This document shows positions 55,703-63,439 of a stretch of 64,000 nt of DNA, piece after piece. The stretch comes from Nonomuraea rubra (GTDB lineage: Bacteria > Actinomycetota > Actinomycetes > Streptosporangiales > Streptosporangiaceae): positions 286,001-350,000 of the forward strand of contig NZ_JACHMI010000001.1 in the NCBI RefSeq assembly GCF_014207985.1, written 5' to 3'. Each line of letters opens with the position of its first letter. The first letter of the stretch is position 1. Under the pieces are notes generated by a model. That model was not told the DNA's origin and searched no databases. It saw only the letters and a list, made by a program, of their open reading frames with translations. Both the position numbers and the translations under genes were made by a program.

Positions 55703-56017
55703 ATGGCGTGGATCGTCCTCGTGCTGGCCGGCCTCTTCGAGGTCACCATGGCCCTCTCGCTCAAGCTCAGCAACGGTTTCACGCACCTGTGGTGGACGCT
55801 GTCGTTCCTGGCCACGGCCGTGCTCAGCTTCGGCCTGCTCTCGTACGCGCTCAGAACGCTGGAGGTCGGCACCGCGTACGCCGTCTGGACCGGCGTCGGC
55901 GCGGCCGGCACCGCGCTGCTCGGCATGATCGCCATGGGCGACGAGGTGTCACCGGCGCGGCTCGTCTCCATCGCCCTCATCCTGGCCGGGGTCATCGGGC
56001 TGAAGACACTGGCTTAA
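55703..56017 (+). CDS. gdx: Guanidinium exporter, SMR family (Gdx/SugE-like)
   Basis: 104 residues from ATG 55703 with AGGGAG 8 nt upstream. Four transmembrane helices are visible. The essential Glu13 lies in TM1 (AGLFEVTMALSLKLSNGF), and GTAYAVWTGVGAAGTALLGM and LVSIALILAGVIGLKTL match the SugE/Gdx branch of small multidrug resistance proteins. Gdx dimers exchange guanidinium for protons. The guanidine-III riboswitch directly upstream independently supports guanidinium as the substrate. Confidence 0.9.
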   Translation: MAWIVLVLAGLFEVTMALSLKLSNGFTHLWWTLSFLATAVLSFGLLSYALRTLEVGTAYAVWTGVGAAGTALLGMIAMGDEVSPARLVSIALILAGVIGLKTLA

Positions 56018-56047
56018 CGCCTTTGACGGTGTCTATTGTGTGATCTC

Positions 56048-56428
56048 GTGATCGAGATTCATGCTGTAACCATCGACGCCGCCGACCCGTACGCCATCGC
56101 GAGCTGGTGGAGCGAGGCCACCGGGCTACCGCTGGGCGAGGGGGACGAGCCGGGCGACGACGAGGTCATGCTGCGTACGCATCAGGACCCGTTCCTGCTG
56201 TTCATCCGCGTCCCCGAGGGCAAGACCGTCAAGAACCGGGTGCACCTCGACGTCAACGGCACCGAGGGCAGGACCCGTGACCAGGAGGTCGAGCGGCTCG
56301 TCGGGCTCGGCGCGACCGTCCACGACGATCTCCGCAAGCCCGACGGCACCGGCTGGGTCACCATGCTCGACCCCGAGGGCAACGAGTTCTGCGTGTGCAG
56401 GAGTACCGCGGAGAGGGAGGCTCAGTAG
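56048..56428 (+). CDS. VOC (glyoxalase/bleomycin-resistance fold) family protein
   Basis: 126 residues from GTG 56048. IHAVTIDAADPYAIASWWSEATGLPLG and RVHLDVNGTEGRTRDQEVERLVGLGATVHDDLRKPDGTGWVTMLDPEGNEFCVCR show the paired beta-alpha-beta-beta-beta units. A metal site could involve His3, His in VHLDV and the Glu of GNEFCV. This subgroup is very common in actinomycetes and includes unknown-substrate enzymes and binding proteins. It follows gdx by 30 bp and may be read through from it. Confidence 0.85.
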   Translation: MIEIHAVTIDAADPYAIASWWSEATGLPLGEGDEPGDDEVMLRTHQDPFLLFIRVPEGKTVKNRVHLDVNGTEGRTRDQEVERLVGLGATVHDDLRKPDGTGWVTMLDPEGNEFCVCRSTAEREAQ

Positions 56429-56430
56429 GG

Positions 56431-56883
56431 TCACCGGGCCGACTGCGCTCGTCCCCGCATCGTGAGCGTCAGGACGCCGGCGATCAGGTAGACGAGCGCG
56501 CCGCGCCACAGCGCGTCGAAGGCCGAGCCGAACACCCCTTCGTTGTCGAGCACGAGCTGCACCGGGTAGTCCAGCACGGCCACGATGCCGGCCGGCAGCA
56601 GCGCGAACTTGAACGGGTGCTTGAGCGACCAGAGCCGCGCCTGGCGGGTCACCCGGTCGCCCTCCTCGGGCTTGGACACCGCGCCGATCGCGGCGACCAG
56701 CGCGAACAGGCTGATCCCCAGGCCCAGTGACCACACCAGGCCGGCGGTGCCGGTGAGCCAGCCCACGCCGAAGCTGACGGCGGCCGCGGCGCCGCCGCTG
56801 ACGGCGGCGGTCTTCCAAGGGGCGCCGCGCAGGGCGGCGGCGGACAGCGATACCTCATCGCGTCGACTGATTTCATTGCTCAT
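56431..56883 (-). CDS. Integral membrane protein of unknown function
   Basis: 150 residues from ATG 56883 (MSNEISRRDEVSLSAAALRGAPWKTAAVSGGAAAAVSFGVGW). Four hydrophobic helices can be placed: WKTAAVSGGAAAAVSFGVGWLTG, LVWSLGLGISLFALVAAIGAV, FALLPAGIVAVLDYPVQLVL and LWRGALVYLIAGVLTLTM, with a charged KPEEGDRVTRQARLWSLKHPFK cytoplasmic loop. No catalytic motif is seen. It converges with the VOC gene and is divergent from the GNAT gene. Confidence 0.72.
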   Translation of the reverse strand: MSNEISRRDEVSLSAAALRGAPWKTAAVSGGAAAAVSFGVGWLTGTAGLVWSLGLGISLFALVAAIGAVSKPEEGDRVTRQARLWSLKHPFKFALLPAGIVAVLDYPVQLVLDNEGVFGSAFDALWRGALVYLIAGVLTLTMRGRAQSAR

Positions 56884-56965
56884 GCCTTCATGCTGCCTCC
56901 CGCCCGCCCCTGGAGGCATCGGGGTCCGACCCTGAGCTGTCCCTGGGAACTGACATGATGCGGGC

Positions 56966-57889
56966 ATGCGGGATATAGAGATCGTGCGGCTCGGTACGGA
57001 TGAGGGCGAGCGGCTGCGGGCGGTGCGGCTGCGCGCGTTGCAGGACGAGCCGGACGCGTTCGGCTCCTCCTACGGCCGCGAGGTCGGGTTTCCGCCGGAG
57101 AAGTGGGCCGAGCGGCTGGCGAACCCGGACGGGCGCTGGTGGGTGGCCACGCGCGACGGCGCCGACGTGGGGCTGGTGTGCGTGCTGCTGGAGGAGGGCG
57201 CGGCCCACCTGCTGTCCATGTGGGTGGCGCCGGAGGCCAGGCAGGCGGGGGTCGGCTCCCGGCTGGTGGACGTGGCCGTGGAGTGGGCCAGGAGCACCGG
57301 CGTCGAGGAGATCGGCCTGTGGGCGGTGGACCGGAACCACGCGGCCCGCGCCCTCTACGCGCGCAAGGGCTTCACGCGCAGCGGCAAGGTGATGGCGCTG
57401 CCGTCCAACCCCGACCTGATGGAGTCCCACTACGTGCTGTCCCTGATCTTCCGGCAGGCACGCAGGGAGGACGTGCCGGCCATCGTGGCGATGCTGGCCG
57501 ACGACCCGCTCGGCGCCCAGCGGGAGGGGGATCCGAACGACGGGCGCTACCTGGCGGCGTTCGACCGGATCGACGCCGACCCCTACGACGAGCTGATCGT
57601 GGCCGAGCGCGACGGCAAGGTGGTGGGCACGATGCAGCTCACCTACCTGGCGGGGCTGTCGCGGCTGGGCGCCGAGCGGTGCCAGATCGAGGCCGTCAGG
57701 GTCGCCGCCTCCACCCGCGGCCAGGGCCTGGGCCGCAAGATGATCGCGTGGGCGATCGACAGGGCGCGGGCGCGCGGCTGCGCGATGGTGCAGCTCACCT
57801 CCGACAGGTCCCGTACGGACGCGCACCGCTTCTACGACGGCCTCGGCTTCACCGCCTCCCACGTCGGCTACAAGCTCAAACTGGACTGA
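56966..57889 (+). CDS. Tandem-domain GNAT acetyltransferase
   Basis: 307 residues with two GNAT domains. The first (about 1-155) has SMWVAPEARQAGVGSRLVDVAVEWARSTGVEEIGLWAVDRNHAARALYARKGF. The second (about 160-307) has ARREDVPAIVAMLADDPLG, IEAVRVAASTRGQGLGRKMIAWAIDRARARGCAMVQLTSDRSRTDAHRFYDGLGF. Both retain acetyl-CoA-binding Gln/Arg-x-x-Gly-x-Gly/Ala loops, so both could be active. The tandem arrangement recalls MshD-type enzymes, but the identity to mycothiol synthase is not evident. It overlaps the convergent oxidoreductase gene by 14 bp. Confidence 0.85.
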   Translation: MRDIEIVRLGTDEGERLRAVRLRALQDEPDAFGSSYGREVGFPPEKWAERLANPDGRWWVATRDGADVGLVCVLLEEGAAHLLSMWVAPEARQAGVGSRLVDVAVEWARSTGVEEIGLWAVDRNHAARALYARKGFTRSGKVMALPSNPDLMESHYVLSLIFRQARREDVPAIVAMLADDPLGAQREGDPNDGRYLAAFDRIDADPYDELIVAERDGKVVGTMQLTYLAGLSRLGAERCQIEAVRVAASTRGQGLGRKMIAWAIDRARARGCAMVQLTSDRSRTDAHRFYDGLGFTASHVGYKLKLD

Positions 57890-59882
57890 TCTCCACGAAG
57901 TTGTCGTGGAAGCCGGGCCCCCTGCCCATGTCGGCGTCCCGCTCGGCCACGACGGCGTTCGGGTTGGCGCCGCCGGGGCTGAGCTTGGGCCAGCGGCCCT
58001 TCGGCGTGGCCACCACCCCGGCCGCCACCCGGTCGCTGATCTCCACGTCCGCCAGGAACTCGCCGCCGTCGTTGTGCACGCGTACCCGGCGCCCGTCCTC
58101 CAGCCCGCGTGCCGCCGCGTCGGCCGGGTTGACCAGCACCGTCGGCTCCTTGGCGCGCCGCAGCAGCTCGGGGTTGTTGCCGAACGTCGTGTTGAGGAAC
58201 GTGTGCGAGGCGGGCGTGACCAGCGTCAGCGGGTACGGCGAGCTCCCGGCGGAGGAGGCCGTGTACGACGGCACGTACGCCTTGCCCGCCGGCGGGAAGC
58301 GCAGCCGCCCGGAAGGCGTCGGGAAGCCCTCGGCGAACGGCGTGAAGGGGCTCGGGTAGTTCATCCGCACCCAGCCCTCCTTGCGCAGCCTGTCCAGCGT
58401 GATGCCCTCCACCGACGGGTGCCCGCTCGCGAGCAGCTGCTCGGCCAGCTCCAGGTCCGAGTCGTACAGCGACGGCTCGGTCATCCCCATGTGCGCGGCC
58501 AGCCGCCGGAACGTCTCCGTCGTGGACAGGCACTCGCCTGGCGGCTCCACGGCCTGCTCGTTCCACAGCAGGTACAGGTGCCCGTAGCCGGCGTGCAGGT
58601 CGTGGTGCTCGGTCTGCATGGTGGCGGGCAGCACGATGTCGGCGTAGTCCACGGTGTCGGTCGGGAAGTGCTCCATGACGACCGTGAACAGGTCCTCGCG
58701 CAGGAGTTGCCGCCTGATGGCGTTCGAGTCGGGGGAGGAGCCGACGGGGTTGGCCGCGTACACCCAGAAGCACTTGACGGACTCGAGCTGCGAGGCCGCC
58801 TTGGTCATGGTCAGCGTGCGCACCGGCGCGGCGAGCAGGTCGTCGCGGCGGTCCACGTTCAGGTGGACGTGGTCGCTGGTGGAGAAGGCGATGCCGCCGC
58901 CGGGGTGGCGCCAGTCGCCGGTGACGCCGGGGATGGCGGCGATCACGCGCAGCGCGGCCCCGCCGCCGGCGTGCCGCTGCAGGCCGTGCGTGGCGCGCAG
59001 CGCGGTCGGGCGGGTGTGCGCGAGCCTCGTCCCCAGCCTGTGGACGGCCTCGGCCGGGATCCCGGTGATCTCGGCCACCCTCTCGACCGGGTGACGCAGG
59101 ATCTCCTCGCGGAAGTCGTCCCAGCCCTCGGTGTGCTCGGCCAGGAACTCCTCGTCCTGGGCGTTCTCGGCCAGCACGACGTTGAGCAGCCCCAGGGCGA
59201 GCGCCCCGTCCGTGCCCGGCCTGATCGCCAGGTGCTCGTCCGCCTGGTCGGCCGTCCTGGTGCGGATGGGGTCGATGGCGACGACGTACGCGCCGTCCGC
59301 CCGCGCGTCCTGGATGAACTTCCACAGGTGGTGGCCGCTGGTGAGCGTGTTCGTGCCCCAGAGCAGGATCAGCTTGGACAGCGCGAAGTTCTCCGGGTCC
59401 ATGCCGGCCGCGGTGCCGAGCGTGCGGCGCAGGCCGGCGTTGCCCGCCGCGGAGCAGATGTTGAGCCAGTGCTTGGAGGCGCCGAGCAGGTTCCAGAACC
59501 GCCGGCCCGCCACGCCCTCGCAACCTTGCAGGTAGCCGAGGGTGCCGGTGCCCAGGTACGGCCAGATGGCCTCGCCGCCGTGCTCCTCGACGATGCCGCG
59601 CAGCCGTACGGAGATCTCGTCGAGCGCCTCTTCCCAGGTGATCCGCTCGAACTGGCCCGAGCCCTTCGGCCCGGTGCGGCGCAGCGGGTACAGGATGCGG
59701 TCCCGGGCCTGGGTGTGCTCCAGGTACCGGTTGACCTTCACGCAGAGCGCGCCCCGGGTGTAGGGCTGGTCGGGGTTGCCGCGCATCTTGACGGCCCGGC
59801 CGTTCTCGACGGTCACCACCCAGGAGCAGGTATCCGGGCAGTCCAGCGGACATGCCCCCAAAACCCTCAATTCACCCGACAT
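57876..59882 (-). CDS. Molybdopterin-dependent oxidoreductase with N-terminal 4Fe-4S
   Basis: 668 residues from ATG 59882 (MSGELRVLGACPLDCPDTCSW). Cys11, Cys15, Cys19 and Cys47 (GALCVK) form the 4Fe-4S ligands. YLGTGTLGYLQGCEGVAGRRFWNLLGAS and LWGTNTLTSGHHLWKFIQDAR belong to the Mo-bis-MGD fold, and the C-terminal PLTLVTPASHTFLNTTFGNNPELLRR and ANPNAVV segments are typical of the FdhF/DMSO-reductase family. No twin-arginine signal is present, so it is cytoplasmic. No electron-transfer or accessory subunit is adjacent. The substrate is unknown. Confidence 0.9.
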   Translation of the reverse strand: MSGELRVLGACPLDCPDTCSWVVTVENGRAVKMRGNPDQPYTRGALCVKVNRYLEHTQARDRILYPLRRTGPKGSGQFERITWEEALDEISVRLRGIVEEHGGEAIWPYLGTGTLGYLQGCEGVAGRRFWNLLGASKHWLNICSAAGNAGLRRTLGTAAGMDPENFALSKLILLWGTNTLTSGHHLWKFIQDARADGAYVVAIDPIRTRTADQADEHLAIRPGTDGALALGLLNVVLAENAQDEEFLAEHTEGWDDFREEILRHPVERVAEITGIPAEAVHRLGTRLAHTRPTALRATHGLQRHAGGGAALRVIAAIPGVTGDWRHPGGGIAFSTSDHVHLNVDRRDDLLAAPVRTLTMTKAASQLESVKCFWVYAANPVGSSPDSNAIRRQLLREDLFTVVMEHFPTDTVDYADIVLPATMQTEHHDLHAGYGHLYLLWNEQAVEPPGECLSTTETFRRLAAHMGMTEPSLYDSDLELAEQLLASGHPSVEGITLDRLRKEGWVRMNYPSPFTPFAEGFPTPSGRLRFPPAGKAYVPSYTASSAGSSPYPLTLVTPASHTFLNTTFGNNPELLRRAKEPTVLVNPADAAARGLEDGRRVRVHNDGGEFLADVEISDRVAAGVVATPKGRWPKLSPGGANPNAVVAERDADMGRGPGFHDNFVEISPV

Positions 59883-60039
59883 GGGACACAGCCTACGTCC
59901 ACCCGCTACCAGGAATTCAGAGGTGAACAGTGGGAAGTGCAGCGTGTAGCCTGCCCCGTGCGACACTGCGGGGACGATTGAGCACACTGGAAGTCAGAGA
60001 TCGTATGGTCCGGCACGGGAAGGTGCGGAATCGCTGTCG

Positions 60040-62472
60040 GTGGCCGATATCAGGGAACGAGATGACACGGAGGGCCTCGCGGAAGGGGAGCCGGCCGTGG
60101 CCGAGTCGCGCGCGGAAAACGACGTCTACGTCGTAGAGCCGCTGCTGCCCCAGCGCCTGCGCCGTCCCTCCGACCTGCTGCGCTTCTTCGCCACGCTCAT
60201 CGTGCTCGGCGCGGTCATCCTGCTCGCCCTCGTCGCCAAGCAGACGCTCATCGGGCTCGAGGCCGACGTCAAGGAGGGCGCCGAGCTCGTGCCGCTGCTG
60301 AGCAGGATCGCCGCCTTCCTCGGCGGCGCGGCCGTGCTCATCGTGCCCACGGCCTTCGCGGTCGAGCGCGTCTTCCACCGCGACGGGCTGCGCGTCGCAG
60401 AAGGGCTGATCGCCGCCATCGTCGGCATGGCCGGGTCGTTCCTGCTCGGGCAGTGGCTCGTCGGCGGCAACGTCGACGACCTGCGCGTGCTGCTCACCGG
60501 AGACCGCCGCATCGAGCCGCTCAACACGCTGCTCACCTCGGTCATCGCCTACTCCACCGCCGTCCGCATCTCCCGCCGCCCGACCTGGCGGATGCTGATG
60601 TGGACCACCATCGCGCTCTACATCCTCGCCCTCTTCTCCGGCCGCCAGATCACCATCCCCAGCGCCATCGTCACCGTCCTGGTCGGCATGGCCATCGGCT
60701 ACGCCACGCTGTACGGCGTCGGCAGCCCCAACACGCGCCCGCCGGGCAACGCCGTGGTCGCCGCCCTGCGCAAGCTGTCGTTCGTGCCCGTCTCCGCCCG
60801 CCGCGTCGAGGACGACCACCAGGGCAGCCGCCGCTACGCCATCGGCCTCAAGGACGGCTCCAGCCTCGACGTCACCGTGCTCGACCGCGACCGGCAGGTG
60901 GCCGGGCTGCCGTACCGGCTGTGGCGGCGCATCAGGCTCAACTCCGAGACCAGGCGCCGCGCCATCAGATCGTTGCGCGCCGAGCTCGAACGCGAGGCCC
61001 TCATGGCGTACGCCGCCCAGGCGGCCGGCGCCAGCACCCCGCGCCTGCTCGGCACCAGCGAGATCGGCACCGAGGCCGCCCTGCTCGCCTACGAGCACAT
61101 CGAGACCCGGCCACTCGACGAGGTGCCCGACGCCGAGATCGACGACGAGCTGCTCGCCCAGATCTGGGAGCAGGTCGAGCTGCTGCAGATCCAGCGCCTG
61201 GCGCACCGCCGGCTCACCGGCGACAGCATCCACCTCGACGGGGCCGGCCGCGTCGTGCTCACCGACGCGCGCAGCGGCGAGGTCGCCGCCGGAGACCTGC
61301 TCCTGCGGCTCGACGTCGCCCAGCTCCTCACCTACCTGGCGCTGCGCGTCGGCCCGGAACGCTCGGTCCGCGCCGCCGCCGACGTCATGGGCCCCGACGC
61401 GCTCGCCGCCGCCATGCCGCTGCTCCAGCAGATCGCGCTGACCAGGGAGACCCGCGCCGCGCTGGCCAAGGCCAAGAACGTGCTGCCCGGCATCCGCGAG
61501 CACATCGTCGCGCTCAAGCCGCAGAGCAAGGTCGAAGAGGTACGCCTCGAACGTTTCCGCCCCCGCACCCTGATCACCATCATCGCCAGCACGCTCGCCG
61601 CGTACATCGTGCTCTACCAGCTCAGCCGGGTGGACGTCTACCACGTGATCACCACGGCCAACTGGGCCTGGTCGGGGCTGGCCCTGGTGGCCTCGTTCGC
61701 CAGCTACGTGGCGGCCGCGTTCATGCTGCGCGGCTTCGTGCCCGAGCACCTGCCGCTCTGGCGTACGGTGCTGGCGCAGTTCGCGGGCTCGTTCGTCAAG
61801 CTCGTCGCGCCCGCCGCCGTGGGCGGCGTCGCGATCAATACCCGCTACCTGCAGAAACGCGGGATCCACCCGGCCAGCGCGGTCGCCAGCGTCGGCGCCT
61901 CGCAGCTCATCATGCTGGTCTTCCACATCATGCTGCTGGCGCTGTTCGCCTACATCACCGGCTCGACCACGCCCACCTCGTTCACCCCGTCGCGCACGCT
62001 CGTCCTCGTGCTGCTCGGGGTGGCGGTGCTGGTCGTCGCCGTGCTCGGCGTGCCGCCGCTGCGCCGGCTGGTCACCGCACGGCTGCGCAAGCTCTTCTCG
62101 AACGTGCTGCCGCGCCTGCTCGACGTGCTCCAGTCGCCGCGCAAGATGGTCGAGGCCTGCTTCGGCACGCTCTCGATCACGCTCACGTTCATCGTCTGCC
62201 TCGACGCCTGCGTGGCCGCGTTCGGCGGCACGCTCAGCTTCACCGCCGTCGCGGTCGTCTTCCTCACGGCCAACGCGATCGGCTCCGCCGCGCCCACACC
62301 CGGAGGTCTGGGCGCGGTCGAAGTCGCACTCGTGGGCGGCCTGACGGTCGCCGGAGTGCTGCCCGAGGTGGCCACCTCGGCCGTGCTGCTGTACCGGCTG
62401 CTCACGTTCTGGCTGCCGGTACTGCCGGGCTGGGCCGCCTTCACCTACCTCCAGCGGAACGAAGCTCTGTGA
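60040..62472 (+). CDS. Flippase-like membrane protein (LPG synthase TM domain) with kinase-like insert
   Basis: 810 residues from GTG 60040. Five to six helices lie in residues 45-235. A soluble region (about 250-500) resembles a degenerate kinase: AYEHIETRPLDEV, then HRRLTGDSIHLDGAGRVVLTDARSGEVAAGDLLLRLDVAQLL, where the usual HxD and DxD/DFG residues are replaced. The C-terminal 280 residues are the LPG_synthase_TM domain (LVAPAAVGGVAINTRYLQKRG ... TANAIGSAAPTPGGLGAVEVALVGGL). It probably flips or senses a lipid. The tail overlaps the convergent reductase by 32 bp. Confidence 0.87.
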   Translation: MADIRERDDTEGLAEGEPAVAESRAENDVYVVEPLLPQRLRRPSDLLRFFATLIVLGAVILLALVAKQTLIGLEADVKEGAELVPLLSRIAAFLGGAAVLIVPTAFAVERVFHRDGLRVAEGLIAAIVGMAGSFLLGQWLVGGNVDDLRVLLTGDRRIEPLNTLLTSVIAYSTAVRISRRPTWRMLMWTTIALYILALFSGRQITIPSAIVTVLVGMAIGYATLYGVGSPNTRPPGNAVVAALRKLSFVPVSARRVEDDHQGSRRYAIGLKDGSSLDVTVLDRDRQVAGLPYRLWRRIRLNSETRRRAIRSLRAELEREALMAYAAQAAGASTPRLLGTSEIGTEAALLAYEHIETRPLDEVPDAEIDDELLAQIWEQVELLQIQRLAHRRLTGDSIHLDGAGRVVLTDARSGEVAAGDLLLRLDVAQLLTYLALRVGPERSVRAAADVMGPDALAAAMPLLQQIALTRETRAALAKAKNVLPGIREHIVALKPQSKVEEVRLERFRPRTLITIIASTLAAYIVLYQLSRVDVYHVITTANWAWSGLALVASFASYVAAAFMLRGFVPEHLPLWRTVLAQFAGSFVKLVAPAAVGGVAINTRYLQKRGIHPASAVASVGASQLIMLVFHIMLLALFAYITGSTTPTSFTPSRTLVLVLLGVAVLVVAVLGVPPLRRLVTARLRKLFSNVLPRLLDVLQSPRKMVEACFGTLSITLTFIVCLDACVAAFGGTLSFTAVAVVFLTANAIGSAAPTPGGLGAVEVALVGGLTVAGVLPEVATSAVLLYRLLTFWLPVLPGWAAFTYLQRNEAL

Positions 62473-63439
62473 CCTTGTCGATCGCGGCCAGCTCGTCCTC
62501 CGTGAAGGCGGGGCCGTCCACGCACGCCACGTTGTCCTCCAGCTGCTTGACGCTGCTGGCGCCGATCAGCACGCTCGTCACCCTCGGGTCCCGCATCGCC
62601 CATGACAGCGCCATCTGAGCCAGCGTCTGCCCGCGCGTCCGCGCGATCTCGTCGAGGTCGCGCGCCAGCTCCCGGTCGATCCGGTCGCTGCTCAGGAACC
62701 GGCTGGTGGCCGCCCGCGAGTCCTCCGGGACGCCCTGGAGGTAACGGTCGGTCAGCAGTCCCTGCGCCAGCGGCGAGAACACGATGCAGCCCATCCCCGC
62801 CTCCTCCAGCGTGTCCAGCAGCCCGTCCTCGATCCACCGGTTGATCATCGAGTAGGACGGCTGGTGGATGAGCAGCGGCGTGCCCAGCTCGCGCATGATC
62901 CGCGCGGCCTGGGCGGTCTGCTCAGGCGAGTAGTTGGAGACGCCCGCGTACAGCGCCTTGCCCGAGCGCACCGCCCGGTCCAGCGCGCCCATCGTCTCCT
63001 CCAGCGGCGTCTCCGGGTCGGGACGGTGGCTGTAGAAGATGTCCACGTACTCCAGCCCCATGCGCTTCAGCGACTGGTCGAGGCTGGACAGCACGTACTT
63101 GCGCGACCCCCACTCGCCGTACGGGCCCGGCCACATGTCGTAGCCGGCCTTGGTGGAGATGACCAGCTCGTCGCGGTAGGCGGCGAAGTCCTCGCGCAGA
63201 ATCCGGCCGAAGTTCCGCTCCGCCGAGCCGTACGGCACGCCGTAGTTGTTGGCCAGGTCGAAGTGCGTCACCCCGAGGTCGAACGCGCGGCGCAGGATCG
63301 CCCGCGAGTTCTCGATCGGCCGGTTGTCGCCGAAGTTGTGCCACAGGCCCAGCGAGACCGCAGGCAGCTTCAGCCCGCTGCGCCCGCTGCGGTTGTACGG
63401 CTGGCGCTCGTAGCGCCGCTCGTCGGCCTGGTACGTCAT
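62441..63439 (-). CDS. Aldo/keto reductase (YghZ/MgrA-like)
   Basis: 332 residues from ATG 63439 (MTYQADERRYERQPYNRSGRSGLKLPAVSLGLWHNFGD). The AKR tetrad is visible: Asp and Tyr in FDLANNYGVPYGSAE, Lys in ISTKAGYDMWPGPYG and His in FYSHRPDPETPLEE. NADPH-binding IGASSVKQLEDNV lies at the C-terminus. The sequence follows L-glyceraldehyde-3-phosphate reductase (YghZ), which detoxifies L-GAP and methylglyoxal; that activity is inferred. Its ATG overlaps the stop of the oligopeptidase gene (ATGA). Confidence 0.93.
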   Translation of the reverse strand: MTYQADERRYERQPYNRSGRSGLKLPAVSLGLWHNFGDNRPIENSRAILRRAFDLGVTHFDLANNYGVPYGSAERNFGRILREDFAAYRDELVISTKAGYDMWPGPYGEWGSRKYVLSSLDQSLKRMGLEYVDIFYSHRPDPETPLEETMGALDRAVRSGKALYAGVSNYSPEQTAQAARIMRELGTPLLIHQPSYSMINRWIEDGLLDTLEEAGMGCIVFSPLAQGLLTDRYLQGVPEDSRAATSRFLSSDRIDRELARDLDEIARTRGQTLAQMALSWAMRDPRVTSVLIGASSVKQLEDNVACVDGPAFTEDELAAIDKVTELRSAGGR

